Part shown: positions 1 through 9,334 of the stretch, piece by piece
Layout of the letters: each line of letters begins with the position of its first letter
How positions within the stretch are numbered: the stretch's first letter is position 1
Assembly: GCA_002691085.1 (NCBI GenBank)
Contig: NZGX01000046.1
Coordinates: 2,364 to 49,551, forward strand
Origin: Rhodospirillaceae bacterium
Lineage (GTDB): Bacteria > Pseudomonadota > Alphaproteobacteria > Rhodospirillales > Rhodospirillaceae
Direction: 5' to 3'
Length of the DNA stretch: 47,188 nucleotides
Notes under the pieces: generated by a model
The model's database searches: none
Seen by the model: only the letters and a program-made list of their open reading frames with translations
Told to the model about the DNA's origin: nothing
Made by a program: the position numbers and the translations under genes

Positions 1-17
1 AGAAAGTATTTATTTGA

Positions 18-782
18 CTAAAAAATATAAGCCCAAGGAAAAACTAATTCTGAATCAATAGCTGAAAGAGTATGACCTATTGTATTATCATCATCAATAG
101 ACTTAACAATTAAGATTGCAAGATCTTCCCTATTAATAACGCCGAAAGCTTTAATGCTTTTGCTGAGATAACCTTTCATAGTTGCTTCTTCAGACCTTAG
201 ACCACCAGGCCTAATTATTGTATAGTCTAATAAACTCTCCCTTAGATAATTTTCAGCCTTTGTTTTGAGAGGTAATACATCTTTTAGTGTTCTCTGTACA
301 AGAAAAGGAATAGTATCATAACTATCTCCAGCACCAATTGTGGATACAAGTATTACTCTTGAAACACCTGCATTTTGGGCTGCCTCGAAAATGTTTTTAT
401 TTCCCAAGTAGTCAGGCTTTGGGTCACAACTAAAACAACCAATTGTACTCACAACCGCAGTAAAGTTTCCACTAGAAAAAGCTTTATCAACTGAGGCTTT
501 ATCAAGTGCATCACCAATAACAATACTAGCACCAACTGATCTTATATTTTCAGCATCTGAGGTAGGCCGAACAACTGCAGTAACTGCACCGCCACTATTT
601 AATATAATTTTTGCGACCTCAAGGCCCGTATTTCTTGTAGCACCAAAAATAATTACATTGTTTTTCCTATCAATTTCAAAGTTATTTGATAGTTCAAACT
701 CTGGATATATCTTTGGTTGAAATGAATATATTATTGCACCAAGAAGAAAAACAAATATAACCCCTAAAATTTTCCATTTCAT
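18..782 (-). CDS. Membrane-anchored NAD(P)-binding (NmrA/atypical SDR) protein
   Basis: 254 aa. Residues 1-22 form one hydrophobic segment with a basic start, so the protein is probably anchored to the inner membrane or exported. A Rossmann nucleotide-binding site follows (IIFGATRNTG, near residues 44-53). The late motif YTIIRPGGL, near residues 187-195, is typical of NmrA-like or atypical short-chain dehydrogenases of the SDR_a5 type. These proteins bind NAD(P) and act as reductases, epimerases or redox sensors; no substrate can be read here. Its ATG overlaps the stop of the upstream FAD oxidase in an ATGA arrangement, so the two are translationally coupled and probably work together. A membrane anchor is uncommon in this family. 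The family call is good and the function is unknown. Confidence 0.8.
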   Translation of the reverse strand: MKWKILGVIFVFLLGAIIYSFQPKIYPEFELSNNFEIDRKNNVIIFGATRNTGLEVAKIILNSGGAVTAVVRPTSDAENIRSVGASIVIGDALDKASVDKAFSSGNFTAVVSTIGCFSCDPKPDYLGNKNIFEAAQNAGVSRVILVSTIGAGDSYDTIPFLVQRTLKDVLPLKTKAENYLRESLLDYTIIRPGGLRSEEATMKGYLSKSIKAFGVINREDLAILIVKSIDDDNTIGHTLSAIDSELVFPWAYIF

Positions 783-2443
783 AATTTAAGTGCCCCTGGA
801 TTCATTATTCCTTTTGAGTCAAATAAAGATTTAATTTTTTCTAGTGCATAAAGAGACTCGGGCTTCCTACTTTTATCATATCTATATAGCTTTCCTAATT
901 GCATAGAAACTGCGCCAAGCTCTATAAAAAGCTGAGTAAGTTCGTTTCGCATATCTTGCACAACTTCTCTTCCCTTTCCGTCATTCTTAAAAGATGGAAG
1001 GTTTTCTAAATGTTCCTTTCGCATTACAGTATCATACATTTGCAATCGTGAATCAGGCCAAAACCAAACAGGTTCGATTAGAAAACCATAGTTACCAACA
1101 GTAACAAGTAGAAATCCGTTTCTTATATTATGTTTTTCTTTGAGCGAATCATATTTATCGTAAATCTTAGTTATCTTATCTAATGCCTCAACAGCTTGAG
1201 AGTGAGGAACAATGCAATGAAGTGGTACCCACCTCTCTCCATTTGGGCCCAAAATAGAATCAGGCGGCAAAAATGGTTCAGCATGAACAATCTTGGTAAT
1301 AGATGCAGGAAGGGGTTTTCCGCCAAACTGCTCAGCCATAACTTTAGCAGTTTTTGTTTTATCTTTTACACCTCCCTTAGTAGAACCCTCTAATGAGAAA
1401 TGCATTCCGTAAAAAACATCATTCAAGTATCTTCTGCCTGCAAATGCAATCTTTATTCCATCTAAAACACCCAACTCACGTATCACTTTAAATAAAGTTT
1501 TTATATCTTTTAAAAAATTACTCTTTCCTTCACTTACTCTTGCTGATTGTTGGTTCTTATCAAAACCCATAGCTTCAGTTGCTAAGCCTTCTCTACTCAA
1601 TGCAGAAAGAGCATTTGCCATTTCTTCATAACTATCAAAAGCATAGGCTAAATGTGATCTATGTTTTGGACGTTTTATCAGGCGTAATGTTGCTACAGCC
1701 TTAATACCTAACGCCCCGGCGTCTGCAAGAAAAGGACCCATAAGATCAGGACCATAGTGCTTCATAAAAGGAAGTCCTTCGTTTTTTGCATGAGCACCTA
1801 CGGGTAAAATTGTTCCATCTGACAAAACTACATCCATACCAATTACTTGCTCTACAGCTGTTCCATAAAACCCAGAACCAAAGAAAACAGAGTTTTGAGA
1901 GAGTGCACCACCCACACATGATTTTTTACCTGATAGAGGCCCCCAATACGGCGTTCTTAAACCTTTCAGCTTTAAATGATCATTTAGCTCTGCCCAAGTA
2001 CAACCACATTCGACTGTGACATACATATCAGTTTCATTGATCTCTAAAATACTGTTCATCTTTTGCATGTCTACAGTTATTGATTTTTTCCTTGTGTGCA
2101 AATAACCATCTGTATAAGACATACCTCCACCGCGAGGAACAATAGCTATACCAAAATCACTACAAAGCTTTGTAGTTTTAGAAATTTGGTCTAAACTTTC
2201 TGGAGAAACTGCCACTATTGGAGTTTCAAAACTCCGAAATGTATCTTCAGCATAGAACCTTCTGGCATCTTCGTCTCTTGAAACATTTTCTTTTCCAAGA
2301 ATAGAAATTAGCTTGTCTATAAAGCCCTCATATTCTTCAAGTGACCATGCTTCCTTAGTAATGCTTGAAGGAATTTTTTCTAAATCATAACCGGGAACTT
2401 CATTAGAATGATAATGTTTTTCAAATTGTTCATCTTTAGGCAT
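779..2443 (-). CDS. FAD-linked oxidase/dehydrogenase, GlcD/VAO-type
   Basis: About 554 aa. The FAD-binding PCMH-type domain covers roughly residues 70-260; the loop VPRGGGMSYTDG matches the pyrophosphate-binding motif of this fold. The C-terminus, ending in GIMNPGALKL, matches the FAD-oxidase C-terminal domain of glycolate or D-lactate dehydrogenases and 4-cresol/vanillyl-alcohol oxidases. The family oxidises 2-hydroxy acids or phenolic alcohols; the substrate cannot be told from sequence. I chose the ATG at 2443; a TTG one codon upstream at 2446 is also possible and lies at a similar distance from a GGGA ribosome site. The gene is co-directional with the AcuI-like reductase upstream and overlaps the NmrA-like gene downstream by 4 bases. 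Confidence 0.85.
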   Translation of the reverse strand: MPKDEQFEKHYHSNEVPGYDLEKIPSSITKEAWSLEEYEGFIDKLISILGKENVSRDEDARRFYAEDTFRSFETPIVAVSPESLDQISKTTKLCSDFGIAIVPRGGGMSYTDGYLHTRKKSITVDMQKMNSILEINETDMYVTVECGCTWAELNDHLKLKGLRTPYWGPLSGKKSCVGGALSQNSVFFGSGFYGTAVEQVIGMDVVLSDGTILPVGAHAKNEGLPFMKHYGPDLMGPFLADAGALGIKAVATLRLIKRPKHRSHLAYAFDSYEEMANALSALSREGLATEAMGFDKNQQSARVSEGKSNFLKDIKTLFKVIRELGVLDGIKIAFAGRRYLNDVFYGMHFSLEGSTKGGVKDKTKTAKVMAEQFGGKPLPASITKIVHAEPFLPPDSILGPNGERWVPLHCIVPHSQAVEALDKITKIYDKYDSLKEKHNIRNGFLLVTVGNYGFLIEPVWFWPDSRLQMYDTVMRKEHLENLPSFKNDGKGREVVQDMRNELTQLFIELGAVSMQLGKLYRYDKSRKPESLYALEKIKSLFDSKGIMNPGALKL

Positions 2444-2481
2444 CAAAAATTATCCCTGTTTTTTTAAATTTTTCTAAATTC

Positions 2482-3477
2482 TTAAGAGTTAACGTCAATT
2501 ACTACTCTTCCCCTAATTTTACCATTTACTATATGTTTTGCTATTTCTGGTAATCTATCAAAACTCTCGACAGAAGTCATACCCAAAAGAGTTTTTCTAT
2601 TAAGATCTACCTCTAACCTTTCCCATGCCTGAGTCCTCCTTTCAGAAGGACATGTATTTGAATTTATACCCAATAAACTTACCCCCCTTAATATAAAGGG
2701 TAAAACATTGGTTGGAAGATCTATACCAGCGGCATTACCACATGCTGTAACTACTCCTCCTTCCATAGTTTCAGAAATGATAGTGGAGAGTATTTTTGAG
2801 CCAACTGAGTCTACCGCCCCTGCCCATCTAGCTCTCTCAAGCGGCCTTGCATCTCTATTAAAACTATTTCTGTCAATAACCTCTTTAGCACCTAATGACC
2901 TTAGATAATCCTCCTCTTCGAGTCTTCCAGTACATGCCGAAACCTCATACCCAAGCTTAGCCAAGATGGCTACAGAGATAGAACCAACTCCTCCACTTGC
3001 ACCTGTTACTATTATCTTTCCTTTTTCTGGCGTAATACACATATCCTCTAGCGCTAAAATGCAAAGCATTGCAGTATAACCAGCTGTCCCAATTGCCATA
3101 ACTTCTTCCAAAGAAAAGCTTTCTGGGACTTTGGTTAAATAATCAGGATTAATTCTTTGTTTTTGAGAAAACCCTCCCCACTGAGTTTCTGACAAACCCC
3201 AACCATTCACTAAAACTCTATCTCCCTCAGAGAACTTATCAGATTTTGACTCTATAACTGTACCAGATAGGTCGACTCCACCAACCATTGGAAAGTTTCT
3301 AACAACCTTCCCTCCTTTACCTGTTAGAGCAAGTCCGTCTTTATAATTCACTGTAGAATAGGCAACATCAATTAAAACGGGATGGTCCGGAAGATCTTCT
3401 AAACCAATTAATTCGAATTTTGATTTATAATCACCATTTTCATTTGTAATCATTAAAGCCTTAAATTTCTCTGACAT
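2482..3477 (-). CDS. acuI: AcuI/YhdH-type acryloyl-CoA reductase (MDR family)
   Basis: 331 aa, full length for the YhdH/AcuI branch of zinc-free medium-chain reductases. Diagnostic stretches include STVNYKDGLALTGKG near residue 42, the PMVGGVDLSGTV segment near 64, and the NADPH-binding VTGASGGVGSISVAILAKLGY near 157. Characterised AcuI reduces toxic acryloyl-CoA to propionyl-CoA with NADPH, which matters in marine bacteria that degrade DMSP or make 3-hydroxypropionate. No DMSP lyase is visible nearby, so this could be a general detoxification copy or a YhdH quinone-oxidoreductase homologue. AAGGAA lies a few bases upstream of the ATG. It is probably the first gene of a three-gene minus-strand operon. 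Confidence 0.8.
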   Translation of the reverse strand: MSEKFKALMITNENGDYKSKFELIGLEDLPDHPVLIDVAYSTVNYKDGLALTGKGGKVVRNFPMVGGVDLSGTVIESKSDKFSEGDRVLVNGWGLSETQWGGFSQKQRINPDYLTKVPESFSLEEVMAIGTAGYTAMLCILALEDMCITPEKGKIIVTGASGGVGSISVAILAKLGYEVSACTGRLEEEDYLRSLGAKEVIDRNSFNRDARPLERARWAGAVDSVGSKILSTIISETMEGGVVTACGNAAGIDLPTNVLPFILRGVSLLGINSNTCPSERRTQAWERLEVDLNRKTLLGMTSVESFDRLPEIAKHIVNGKIRGRVVIDVNS

Positions 3478-3558
3478 TTTAATTTCCTTGAAAACTATCG
3501 AAACTTCTGCACCTAAAATAGCCTAATAAAAAACAAAATTAAACATTTATGAGGTTTA

Positions 3559-4629
3559 TTATTTTTTAGCAACTTTAACAATTTTTTTAGTTAATGAGGG
3601 GATTGCTAGCTGGTCAATTTGGCTAGGGTTAACCCAGACAAAGTCTTTAGTTAGGGTTAATTTATCAAATTTATGCTTTGTAACCTTTGAACTAGCAATA
3701 ACTAGAGAAAGATTAAAATGACTAAACACATGCTTAATATTATCAAGCAAAATTGTCCATTTTGCTATAGGTAATTTTACTGGAGCATAATCTAAAGCTT
3801 TATCTAGTTTTTTTATATTTTTTTCCCAAGGAGTAGATGGAATTTCCATCATGCCCCCTAAAAGACCTTTTTCTTTTCTTTTTCGCATCAAAACATAACC
3901 ATCATTACGGGTAATCCAAAAACATATTCCCTTTCTGTGAGGTTTTGTTTTTTTTGGTTTTTTTACAGGTAAGTTTTGCTGAATACCTGCCTTTCTTGCT
4001 TGACAAGCTTCTTCCCATGGACATTCATTACACATGGGATTTCTTGGTAAACAAATTGTTGACCCTAAATCCATAATTGCTTGAGCGTAGTCTCCATACC
4101 TCTTCATGGGAGTAATCTCTATAGCCTTTTCTCTTATGTAGCTTTTTGATGATGGCAGAGGTTCAATGATGGCGAAGATTCTTGAAATTACCCTCTCAAC
4201 ATTACCGTCAATTGCAGTAGCCCTCTTATTAAATGCAATAGACAAGATTGCAGCCGCAGTATAGTCACCTATACCTGGAAGTAAAATTAGCTCTTTTTTA
4301 TGCTCAGGAAATTTTCCTAGATGTTCCTTGCTTATAATTTCTGCGGATTTATGTAAATTTCTTGCCCGAGCATAATAACCAAGCCCCGACCATTCTTTAA
4401 GAACATCATCAAGGTTTGCTTTTGATAAATCAAATAATGTTGGCCATCTTATGATAAACCTCTTAAAGTAATCCTTAACCACCGCAACTGTGGTTTGTTG
4501 CAGCATAATTTCACTTAACCATACAACATAAGGGTCTGGTTTTTTTCCATTTTTGTACCTCCACGGCAAATCTCTCCCATTATTGTCATACCAATTAAGT
4601 AGCTTTTCTGTATCAGGAATTATTGACAT
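3559..4629 (-). CDS. mutY: A/G-specific adenine DNA glycosylase MutY
   Basis: 356 aa, normal length. The N-terminal helix-hairpin-helix/Gly-Pro-Asp glycosylase domain shows the catalytic Glu region (WLSEIMLQQTT), the hairpin LPGIGDYTAAAI and the catalytic Asp segment AIDGNVERV. The 4Fe-4S cluster ligands follow in CLPRNPMCNECPWEEAC. The C-terminal third resembles the NUDIX-like 8-oxoG-recognition domain (GLLGGMMEIP). MutY removes adenine mispaired with 8-oxoguanine as part of the GO repair system. It is divergent from the dciA-like gene, an arrangement repeatedly seen in alphaproteobacteria. Confidence 0.96.
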   Translation of the reverse strand: MSIIPDTEKLLNWYDNNGRDLPWRYKNGKKPDPYVVWLSEIMLQQTTVAVVKDYFKRFIIRWPTLFDLSKANLDDVLKEWSGLGYYARARNLHKSAEIISKEHLGKFPEHKKELILLPGIGDYTAAAILSIAFNKRATAIDGNVERVISRIFAIIEPLPSSKSYIREKAIEITPMKRYGDYAQAIMDLGSTICLPRNPMCNECPWEEACQARKAGIQQNLPVKKPKKTKPHRKGICFWITRNDGYVLMRKRKEKGLLGGMMEIPSTPWEKNIKKLDKALDYAPVKLPIAKWTILLDNIKHVFSHFNLSLVIASSKVTKHKFDKLTLTKDFVWVNPSQIDQLAIPSLTKKIVKVAKK

Positions 4630-4685
4630 ATTTAAAATTTGATAGCTTTATTTTGATAATATTTTTATTTACACTAAAGATTGCT

Positions 4686-4718
4686 TTGACGGTATTTTTT
4701 CTTAATTTCACCTATAAT
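4686..4718 (+). promoter_or_regulatory. Candidate promoter of the dciA-like gene, possibly leaderless
   Basis: A perfect TATAAT sits at 4713-4718, with TTGACG at 4686-4691. The 21-bp spacer is longer than optimal, so the -35 assignment is weak. The -10 box ends only 10 bases before the ATG at 4729, which puts the expected transcript start within a few bases of the start codon. No Shine-Dalgarno sequence is present there. Confidence 0.35.
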
Positions 4719-4728
4719 TATAGTCTTT

Positions 4729-5091
4729 ATGCATTCAAAAAGGTCAAGAAATCATAGTTTTTTCTCTATTGATGAAATTGCGAATAAACTAATTAAACCC
4801 AAAATAAGCAAAAATAAGCTTATAAACAGGGAATTGGCTAAGTTTTGGCCAGAGATTGTAGGAAAAGAAATATCAAATCAATCAATCCCCGAAAAACTTG
4901 TTATTAATAGAAGAAATAATGAGGGGATATTGTATCTAAGGGTAAATAGCGGTGCATCGGCAGTATTAATACAACCATGTACAAATCTAATCTTAGACAA
5001 AGTAAATGCTTTTCTAGGAAAAGAAAAAGTGAAATATTTAAAAGTAATTTTAGGAAATAAAACAAAACTTGACGAAAAAAATTACCCTTAA
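4729..5091 (+). CDS. DUF721/DciA-like protein
   Basis: 120 aa. The segment from residue 34 onward (LAKFWPEIVGKEISNQSIPEKL) and the later GILYLRVNSGASAVLIQ match the DUF721 core, a KH-like fold. This family includes DciA, which helps load the replicative helicase DnaB in most bacteria lacking DnaC. The assignment rests on that core pattern and on the neighbourhood, because DUF721 genes next to mutY and a DsbA-like gene are common in alphaproteobacteria. The N-terminus is very basic. A perfect TATAAT lies 10 bases before the ATG with no ribosome site, so the message may be leaderless. Confidence 0.75.
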   Translation: MHSKRSRNHSFFSIDEIANKLIKPKISKNKLINRELAKFWPEIVGKEISNQSIPEKLVINRRNNEGILYLRVNSGASAVLIQPCTNLILDKVNAFLGKEKVKYLKVILGNKTKLDEKNYP

Positions 5092-5202
5092 TAAGTTGAA
5101 TAATTAAAATATTAAATTAAGAAAGTGCATAGATAGCCTTGCACAAAGTATAATCAAAAATTAATATATTTTTTCAGTAACACTCAAATCAAGGAATAAA
5201 TT

Positions 5203-5856
5203 TTGGAAAACTTACAAAAAATTATTTTATTAGCAATAATAACCTCAATTTTACAGTTTACTCCAGAAACTTCATTAATTTCACAAGAGATATCTGGAGA
5301 AACGAGAGAAGATAATAAAGAGGGCGAAGAACTAGCTTATAAAGAAATAATATATGGTGACATAAATGCGCCTGTAACAATTTTTGAGTATGCTTCACTA
5401 ACATGTAATCATTGTGCAACTTTTCATACTACCGTACTTCCCAAATTAAAAACTAACTATATAGATAAATCCCTAGTAAAACTTGTTTATAGGGACTATC
5501 CGCTGGATGGGCTTGCAATGGCTGGAGCAATGTTGGCTAGATGTGCGCCAAAGGGGAGAGGTAAGGCTATGTTAAACTTACTATTTTCCCAACAAATGAA
5601 ATGGGTTACGTCCAATAACCCTATTGAACCTCTGAAAAAATATTCAAAATTTGCTGGTATGAACGAAAAACAAGTAGACACTTGTTTAAAAAATGAAGAA
5701 ATGCTTAATTCAGTAAGAAATGAGCAAGAAAAAGCAAATAATTTATACAAAATAAAATCAACACCTACATTTTTCATAGATGGAGTCAAAATTGAGGGTA
5801 ATATGGGCTTTGAATATATGTCTAAAATTATAGATGAGAAATTATCTAAAAATTAA
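5203..5856 (+). CDS. DsbA-family thiol:disulfide oxidoreductase
   Basis: 217 aa. A hydrophobic N-terminal segment (residues 4-20) is a signal peptide or anchor. The thioredoxin-fold domain begins near residue 45, with active-site C68-N-H-C71 and the cis-proline loop STPTFFIDG near residue 187. It belongs to the DSBA/thioredoxin_4 group that oxidises or isomerises disulfides in exported proteins. The start is TTG at 5203, supported by AAGGA seven bases upstream. It lies between the dciA-like gene and smc, as in many alphaproteobacteria. This window encodes several exported cysteine-rich proteins, including a decahaem cytochrome, but no specific client can be inferred. Confidence 0.88.
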   Translation: MENLQKIILLAIITSILQFTPETSLISQEISGETREDNKEGEELAYKEIIYGDINAPVTIFEYASLTCNHCATFHTTVLPKLKTNYIDKSLVKLVYRDYPLDGLAMAGAMLARCAPKGRGKAMLNLLFSQQMKWVTSNNPIEPLKKYSKFAGMNEKQVDTCLKNEEMLNSVRNEQEKANNLYKIKSTPTFFIDGVKIEGNMGFEYMSKIIDEKLSKN

Positions 5857-5919
5857 TATAAAGTTACCTTTAGATGAAAATATTCGTTCACTATATAATT
5901 ACCCCTTGGAGAAAATTAT

Positions 5920-8886
5920 TTGGCAAAAGTTGACAAGCTACGATTAGCAGGCTTTAAGTCTTTCACAGATCAAACTGATTTAGATATAGGCCCTGGTGTC
6001 ACTGGAATTGTGGGCCCTAACGGATGTGGTAAGTCCAATCTAGTTGATGCATTCAAATGGGTGATGGGAGAATCATCAGCAAAACAGATGCGCGGCGACG
6101 AAATGGATGAAATAATCTTTGGAGGAACAACTAACCGTCCCGCTCGTAATTTAGCAGAGGTAAGCTTAGTCCTTGATAATAATTCAAGATCAGTAAACGA
6201 CATGTTTAATGATACAAATGAATTAGAAATAACCAGGAGAATTGAGAGGGGAAAAGGGTCTGTTTATAACGTAAATGGAAGAGAGGTAAGAGCTAAAGAC
6301 ATTCAACTTCTTTTTGCCGATCTTGGATCAGGTGCAAAGTCTACAGCTCTTGTAAGTCAAGGTAAGATTGGAAGCTTAATAAATTCTAAACCCACTGAAA
6401 GAAGGCACCTCCTAGAAGAAGCAGCAAACATCACTGGGCTCCATAATCGTCGTCATGAAGCTGAGCTAAAAATTAAAGCAACTGAAGGTAATTTGGAAAG
6501 ACTTAATGATGTGATAGAAGCACTGGAGGGTCAATTAAAGAACCTAAAGAAACAAGCACGGCAAGCAGGCAGATATAAAACTATATCTTCATCTATTCGT
6601 TCAGCACAAGCTTTGGTATTCCTAATTCAACATGCAGGTGAAATAACTAAATTAGTGAATAATACCTCGGAATTGTCACACATAAAAAAAGACTTAGAAA
6701 AAAAAATGCAAGCAGTTTCATCTGCCTCAAACATTCATGTAGATGCTGAAAAAAATCTTTCCCCACTTCGTCAACAAGAAGTAGAAAAGAATGCTAAAGT
6801 ACAAAGATTACAACTTGGCATTAAGCAACTAGATGATGAGGTTAAAAGAATTGAGAATAGTAAGTACCAGTCACTAAAGAGATTAGATGATATCAATGAG
6901 GATATATCTAGAGAGAACAATAACATTAAAGATGCTCAAAATAGTATCCGAAAAATAAACGCTTCTCTTACTGAATTAAAATCTTTAATGGAAAAACAAG
7001 CTGACTCATTATCAGAATCGTCCAGGAATCTAGATTTAATAACGAAGACTGTAACAGAATTAGAAAATGCTCAAACTGTAGCTTTAGATAAAGATAATGA
7101 CCTTAGAGAAAAATTACAAAAAAAGAGAGAATATACAACTAAAATTGAAACTGAAATCTCTACTTTAAAAAATTTGCTTGAAGAAAACCAGGTGATCAAT
7201 GAATGGGAACCTGTTATTGAAAAAATAAATATAGAAACAGGTTACGAGTTAGCGCTAGAAGCTGCATTTAGTGAGGAGTTATATAGTTCAACTGATATTC
7301 AGAATCCAATTCATTGGTCAGATAATCCTGATATTAGAACCTTACAAGAGCTCCCTCATGGTTGTACTCCTCTATCGAGCTTTGTCAGTGTACCGGATAA
7401 ACTCAAGAGAAGACTCTCACAAGTTGGATATATAAATGATGATAATTTAGGGGATACCCTCCAAGCTTCACTTAAACCCGGACAAAGAATAGTTAACAGT
7501 GAAGGTTTCTTATGGAGATGGGATGGATTTACAAAAAAAGTTAGAACTGAGAGTAATGCAACAAAGAATATTAAGTACAAGAACCGTCTAAGCAAACTTT
7601 ATGAAATGCATAATGATAGTAAAAAAAATGAAAAATCCTTTATAGAGCAAAATACACCAAAAGAAGCATATGAGGATATAAGTGAAAAATTAAATAATAA
7701 TAGGAAGATACTAATTGAGGCAAAAACTGCTTTTGAGAATTACCATAATGTTAATGAAGATAGAAAAAGTCGAATTAATTCATTTGAAGAGGATCAAACA
7801 TCTTGGGGTTACAGACTAGAAAGCAGCAATACACAACTAAGACTTCTAGAAAGTAGGAAAGTGTCTGCATTACAAGAAATTGAGGAACTATCAGCTCAAC
7901 CAAAAATTATTGAAAACAAGAGATCCAAATTAATGGATGAATTAAAAGCTTCTGAAGCAGAAAAATCTGATGCAACAGACAATCTTGTTGAAGCAGAAAA
8001 AATTCTTCATGAAGCAACAAAGAATCTAAGAAAAGCCGATCAAGAAGCATCCACTTCAAGAGAGGCTCAAGTTAGGTCTGAAGCAAATATAGATCAAATA
8101 AATCAAAATATTCAAAACTTAGAAAAAACTATTAATGACGTAATTAAATGCACACCTGGAGATTTGAGACAAAATACTCGTCTTAAACAAGATGAAGAAC
8201 TACCTGATCTAGAAAAAGCAGAAAAATCACTACAAAGGCTTAATAACGAGAGAGAAAATATCGGAGCAGTAAATCTCCGAGCTGAACAAGAATACACAGA
8301 ACTAGATCAAGAGATTAGTAATCTTATAAATGAGAGAGAAGACCTCAATAAAGCAATTTTAAAACTTCGAGCTGGAATAACAAAACTAAATAAAGAGGGG
8401 CGGCAAAGACTTCTGCAATCATTCGAGTTAGTAAATAAAAACTTTAAAGAATTGTTTAGGAACTTATTTGGGGGAGGAAAAGCTGAATTATCAATGAGTG
8501 GTGATAGCGATCCACTTGAGGCAGGATTAGAAATTTATGCCAGTCCTCCAGGAAAAAAACTTCAGAACCTAGCTTTACTCTCAGGCGGTGAACAGGCACT
8601 AACAACTGTTGCATTATTATTTGCTGTTTTTAACGTAAACCCAGCACCCTTATGCATTTTGGATGAGGTAGATGCGCCGCTAGATGACACAAATGTGGAT
8701 AGGTTTTGTAATTTAATCTCTCGAATTTCTCAATCAACGGGAACCAAAATAATTATTGTAACTCATCATAGAATGACAATGGCCAGAGTAGATAGGCTTT
8801 TTGGCGTTACTATGGCAGAAAAAGGGGTTTCAAAACTCGTTTCCGTTAACTTAACTGAAGCAGAAAAACTAAGAGATATTGCTTAA
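5920..8886 (+). CDS. smc: Chromosome segregation ATPase SMC (short-armed)
   Basis: 988 aa. The N-terminal ATPase half has Walker A GPNGCGKS at residues 32-39. Coiled coil runs from about 170 to 425, a hinge-like globular region from about 425 to 545, and the return coil from about 545 to 830. The C-terminal half has the ABC signature LSGGEQAL and Walker B CILDEVDAPLDDTN. SMC forms the ring-shaped condensin with ScpA and ScpB that organises and segregates chromosomes. Bacterial SMC is usually about 1150-1200 aa, so the arms here are clearly shortened while both ATPase motifs and the hinge remain. The start is TTG, with GGAG just upstream. No frameshift was seen. Confidence 0.96.
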   Translation: MAKVDKLRLAGFKSFTDQTDLDIGPGVTGIVGPNGCGKSNLVDAFKWVMGESSAKQMRGDEMDEIIFGGTTNRPARNLAEVSLVLDNNSRSVNDMFNDTNELEITRRIERGKGSVYNVNGREVRAKDIQLLFADLGSGAKSTALVSQGKIGSLINSKPTERRHLLEEAANITGLHNRRHEAELKIKATEGNLERLNDVIEALEGQLKNLKKQARQAGRYKTISSSIRSAQALVFLIQHAGEITKLVNNTSELSHIKKDLEKKMQAVSSASNIHVDAEKNLSPLRQQEVEKNAKVQRLQLGIKQLDDEVKRIENSKYQSLKRLDDINEDISRENNNIKDAQNSIRKINASLTELKSLMEKQADSLSESSRNLDLITKTVTELENAQTVALDKDNDLREKLQKKREYTTKIETEISTLKNLLEENQVINEWEPVIEKINIETGYELALEAAFSEELYSSTDIQNPIHWSDNPDIRTLQELPHGCTPLSSFVSVPDKLKRRLSQVGYINDDNLGDTLQASLKPGQRIVNSEGFLWRWDGFTKKVRTESNATKNIKYKNRLSKLYEMHNDSKKNEKSFIEQNTPKEAYEDISEKLNNNRKILIEAKTAFENYHNVNEDRKSRINSFEEDQTSWGYRLESSNTQLRLLESRKVSALQEIEELSAQPKIIENKRSKLMDELKASEAEKSDATDNLVEAEKILHEATKNLRKADQEASTSREAQVRSEANIDQINQNIQNLEKTINDVIKCTPGDLRQNTRLKQDEELPDLEKAEKSLQRLNNERENIGAVNLRAEQEYTELDQEISNLINEREDLNKAILKLRAGITKLNKEGRQRLLQSFELVNKNFKELFRNLFGGGKAELSMSGDSDPLEAGLEIYASPPGKKLQNLALLSGGEQALTTVALLFAVFNVNPAPLCILDEVDAPLDDTNVDRFCNLISRISQSTGTKIIIVTHHRMTMARVDRLFGVTMAEKGVSKLVSVNLTEAEKLRDIA

Positions 8887-8960
8887 TTCAATTAAATATA
8901 TTTATTTTATTGCATAATTATAATTTAATTTATGTTTAGAAAATATAAAACTTTTCCTGC

Positions 8961-8989
8961 TTGACAGCAGATCTCCCCATTCTTATTGT
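8961..8989 (+). promoter_or_regulatory. Sigma-70-type promoter of the F0 ATP synthase operon
   Basis: TTGACA at 8961-8966 and TATTGT at 8984-8989 are separated by exactly 17 bp. The -35 is perfect and the -10 is near consensus. Transcription would start near 8996, ahead of atpI. This is the clearest housekeeping promoter in the window. Confidence 0.7.
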
Positions 8990-9032
8990 TCGCCACAAAT
9001 AGTAGATGTTAACCTTAGTGGAAAAGATATCT

Positions 9033-9329
9033 ATGACAAGTAAACTTCCTAATGATTTAAGAAATTTACAAGATAAATTGGAAAAAATAGAGATAGATGC
9101 AAGTGATAAAAATAACTCTGAAATACAAAAAAATATGGGTTATGGATTGCGCGTAGGTATAGAATTGGTTGTTGCAGTTGGGATGGGTGTATTAATTGGT
9201 ATTTTCTTTGACAAAATATTTAATACTAGCCCAATTTTAATGATTTTTTTCCTGTTTTTAGGTTTTGCCGCTGGTATTAACAATATTATGAAACAATTAA
9301 ATTCATTAAATAAAGATAGAAAAGGTTAG
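9033..9329 (+). CDS. atpI: ATP synthase protein I (AtpI)
   Basis: 98 aa from this start. A charged N-terminal stretch of about 45 residues is followed by two membrane helices (GIELVVAVGMGVLIGIFFD and ILMIFFLFLGFAAGINNIM). This is the standard AtpI layout; AtpI aids assembly of the c-ring. It is the first gene of the F0 operon. I prefer the ATG at 9033, which has GGAAAAG six bases upstream and gives a normal leader from the promoter at 8961. An in-frame ATG at 9006 would add nine residues but has no ribosome site and lies only about ten bases after the expected transcript start. Confidence 0.85.
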   Translation: MTSKLPNDLRNLQDKLEKIEIDASDKNNSEIQKNMGYGLRVGIELVVAVGMGVLIGIFFDKIFNTSPILMIFFLFLGFAAGINNIMKQLNSLNKDRKG

Positions 9330-9334
9330 AAAAT

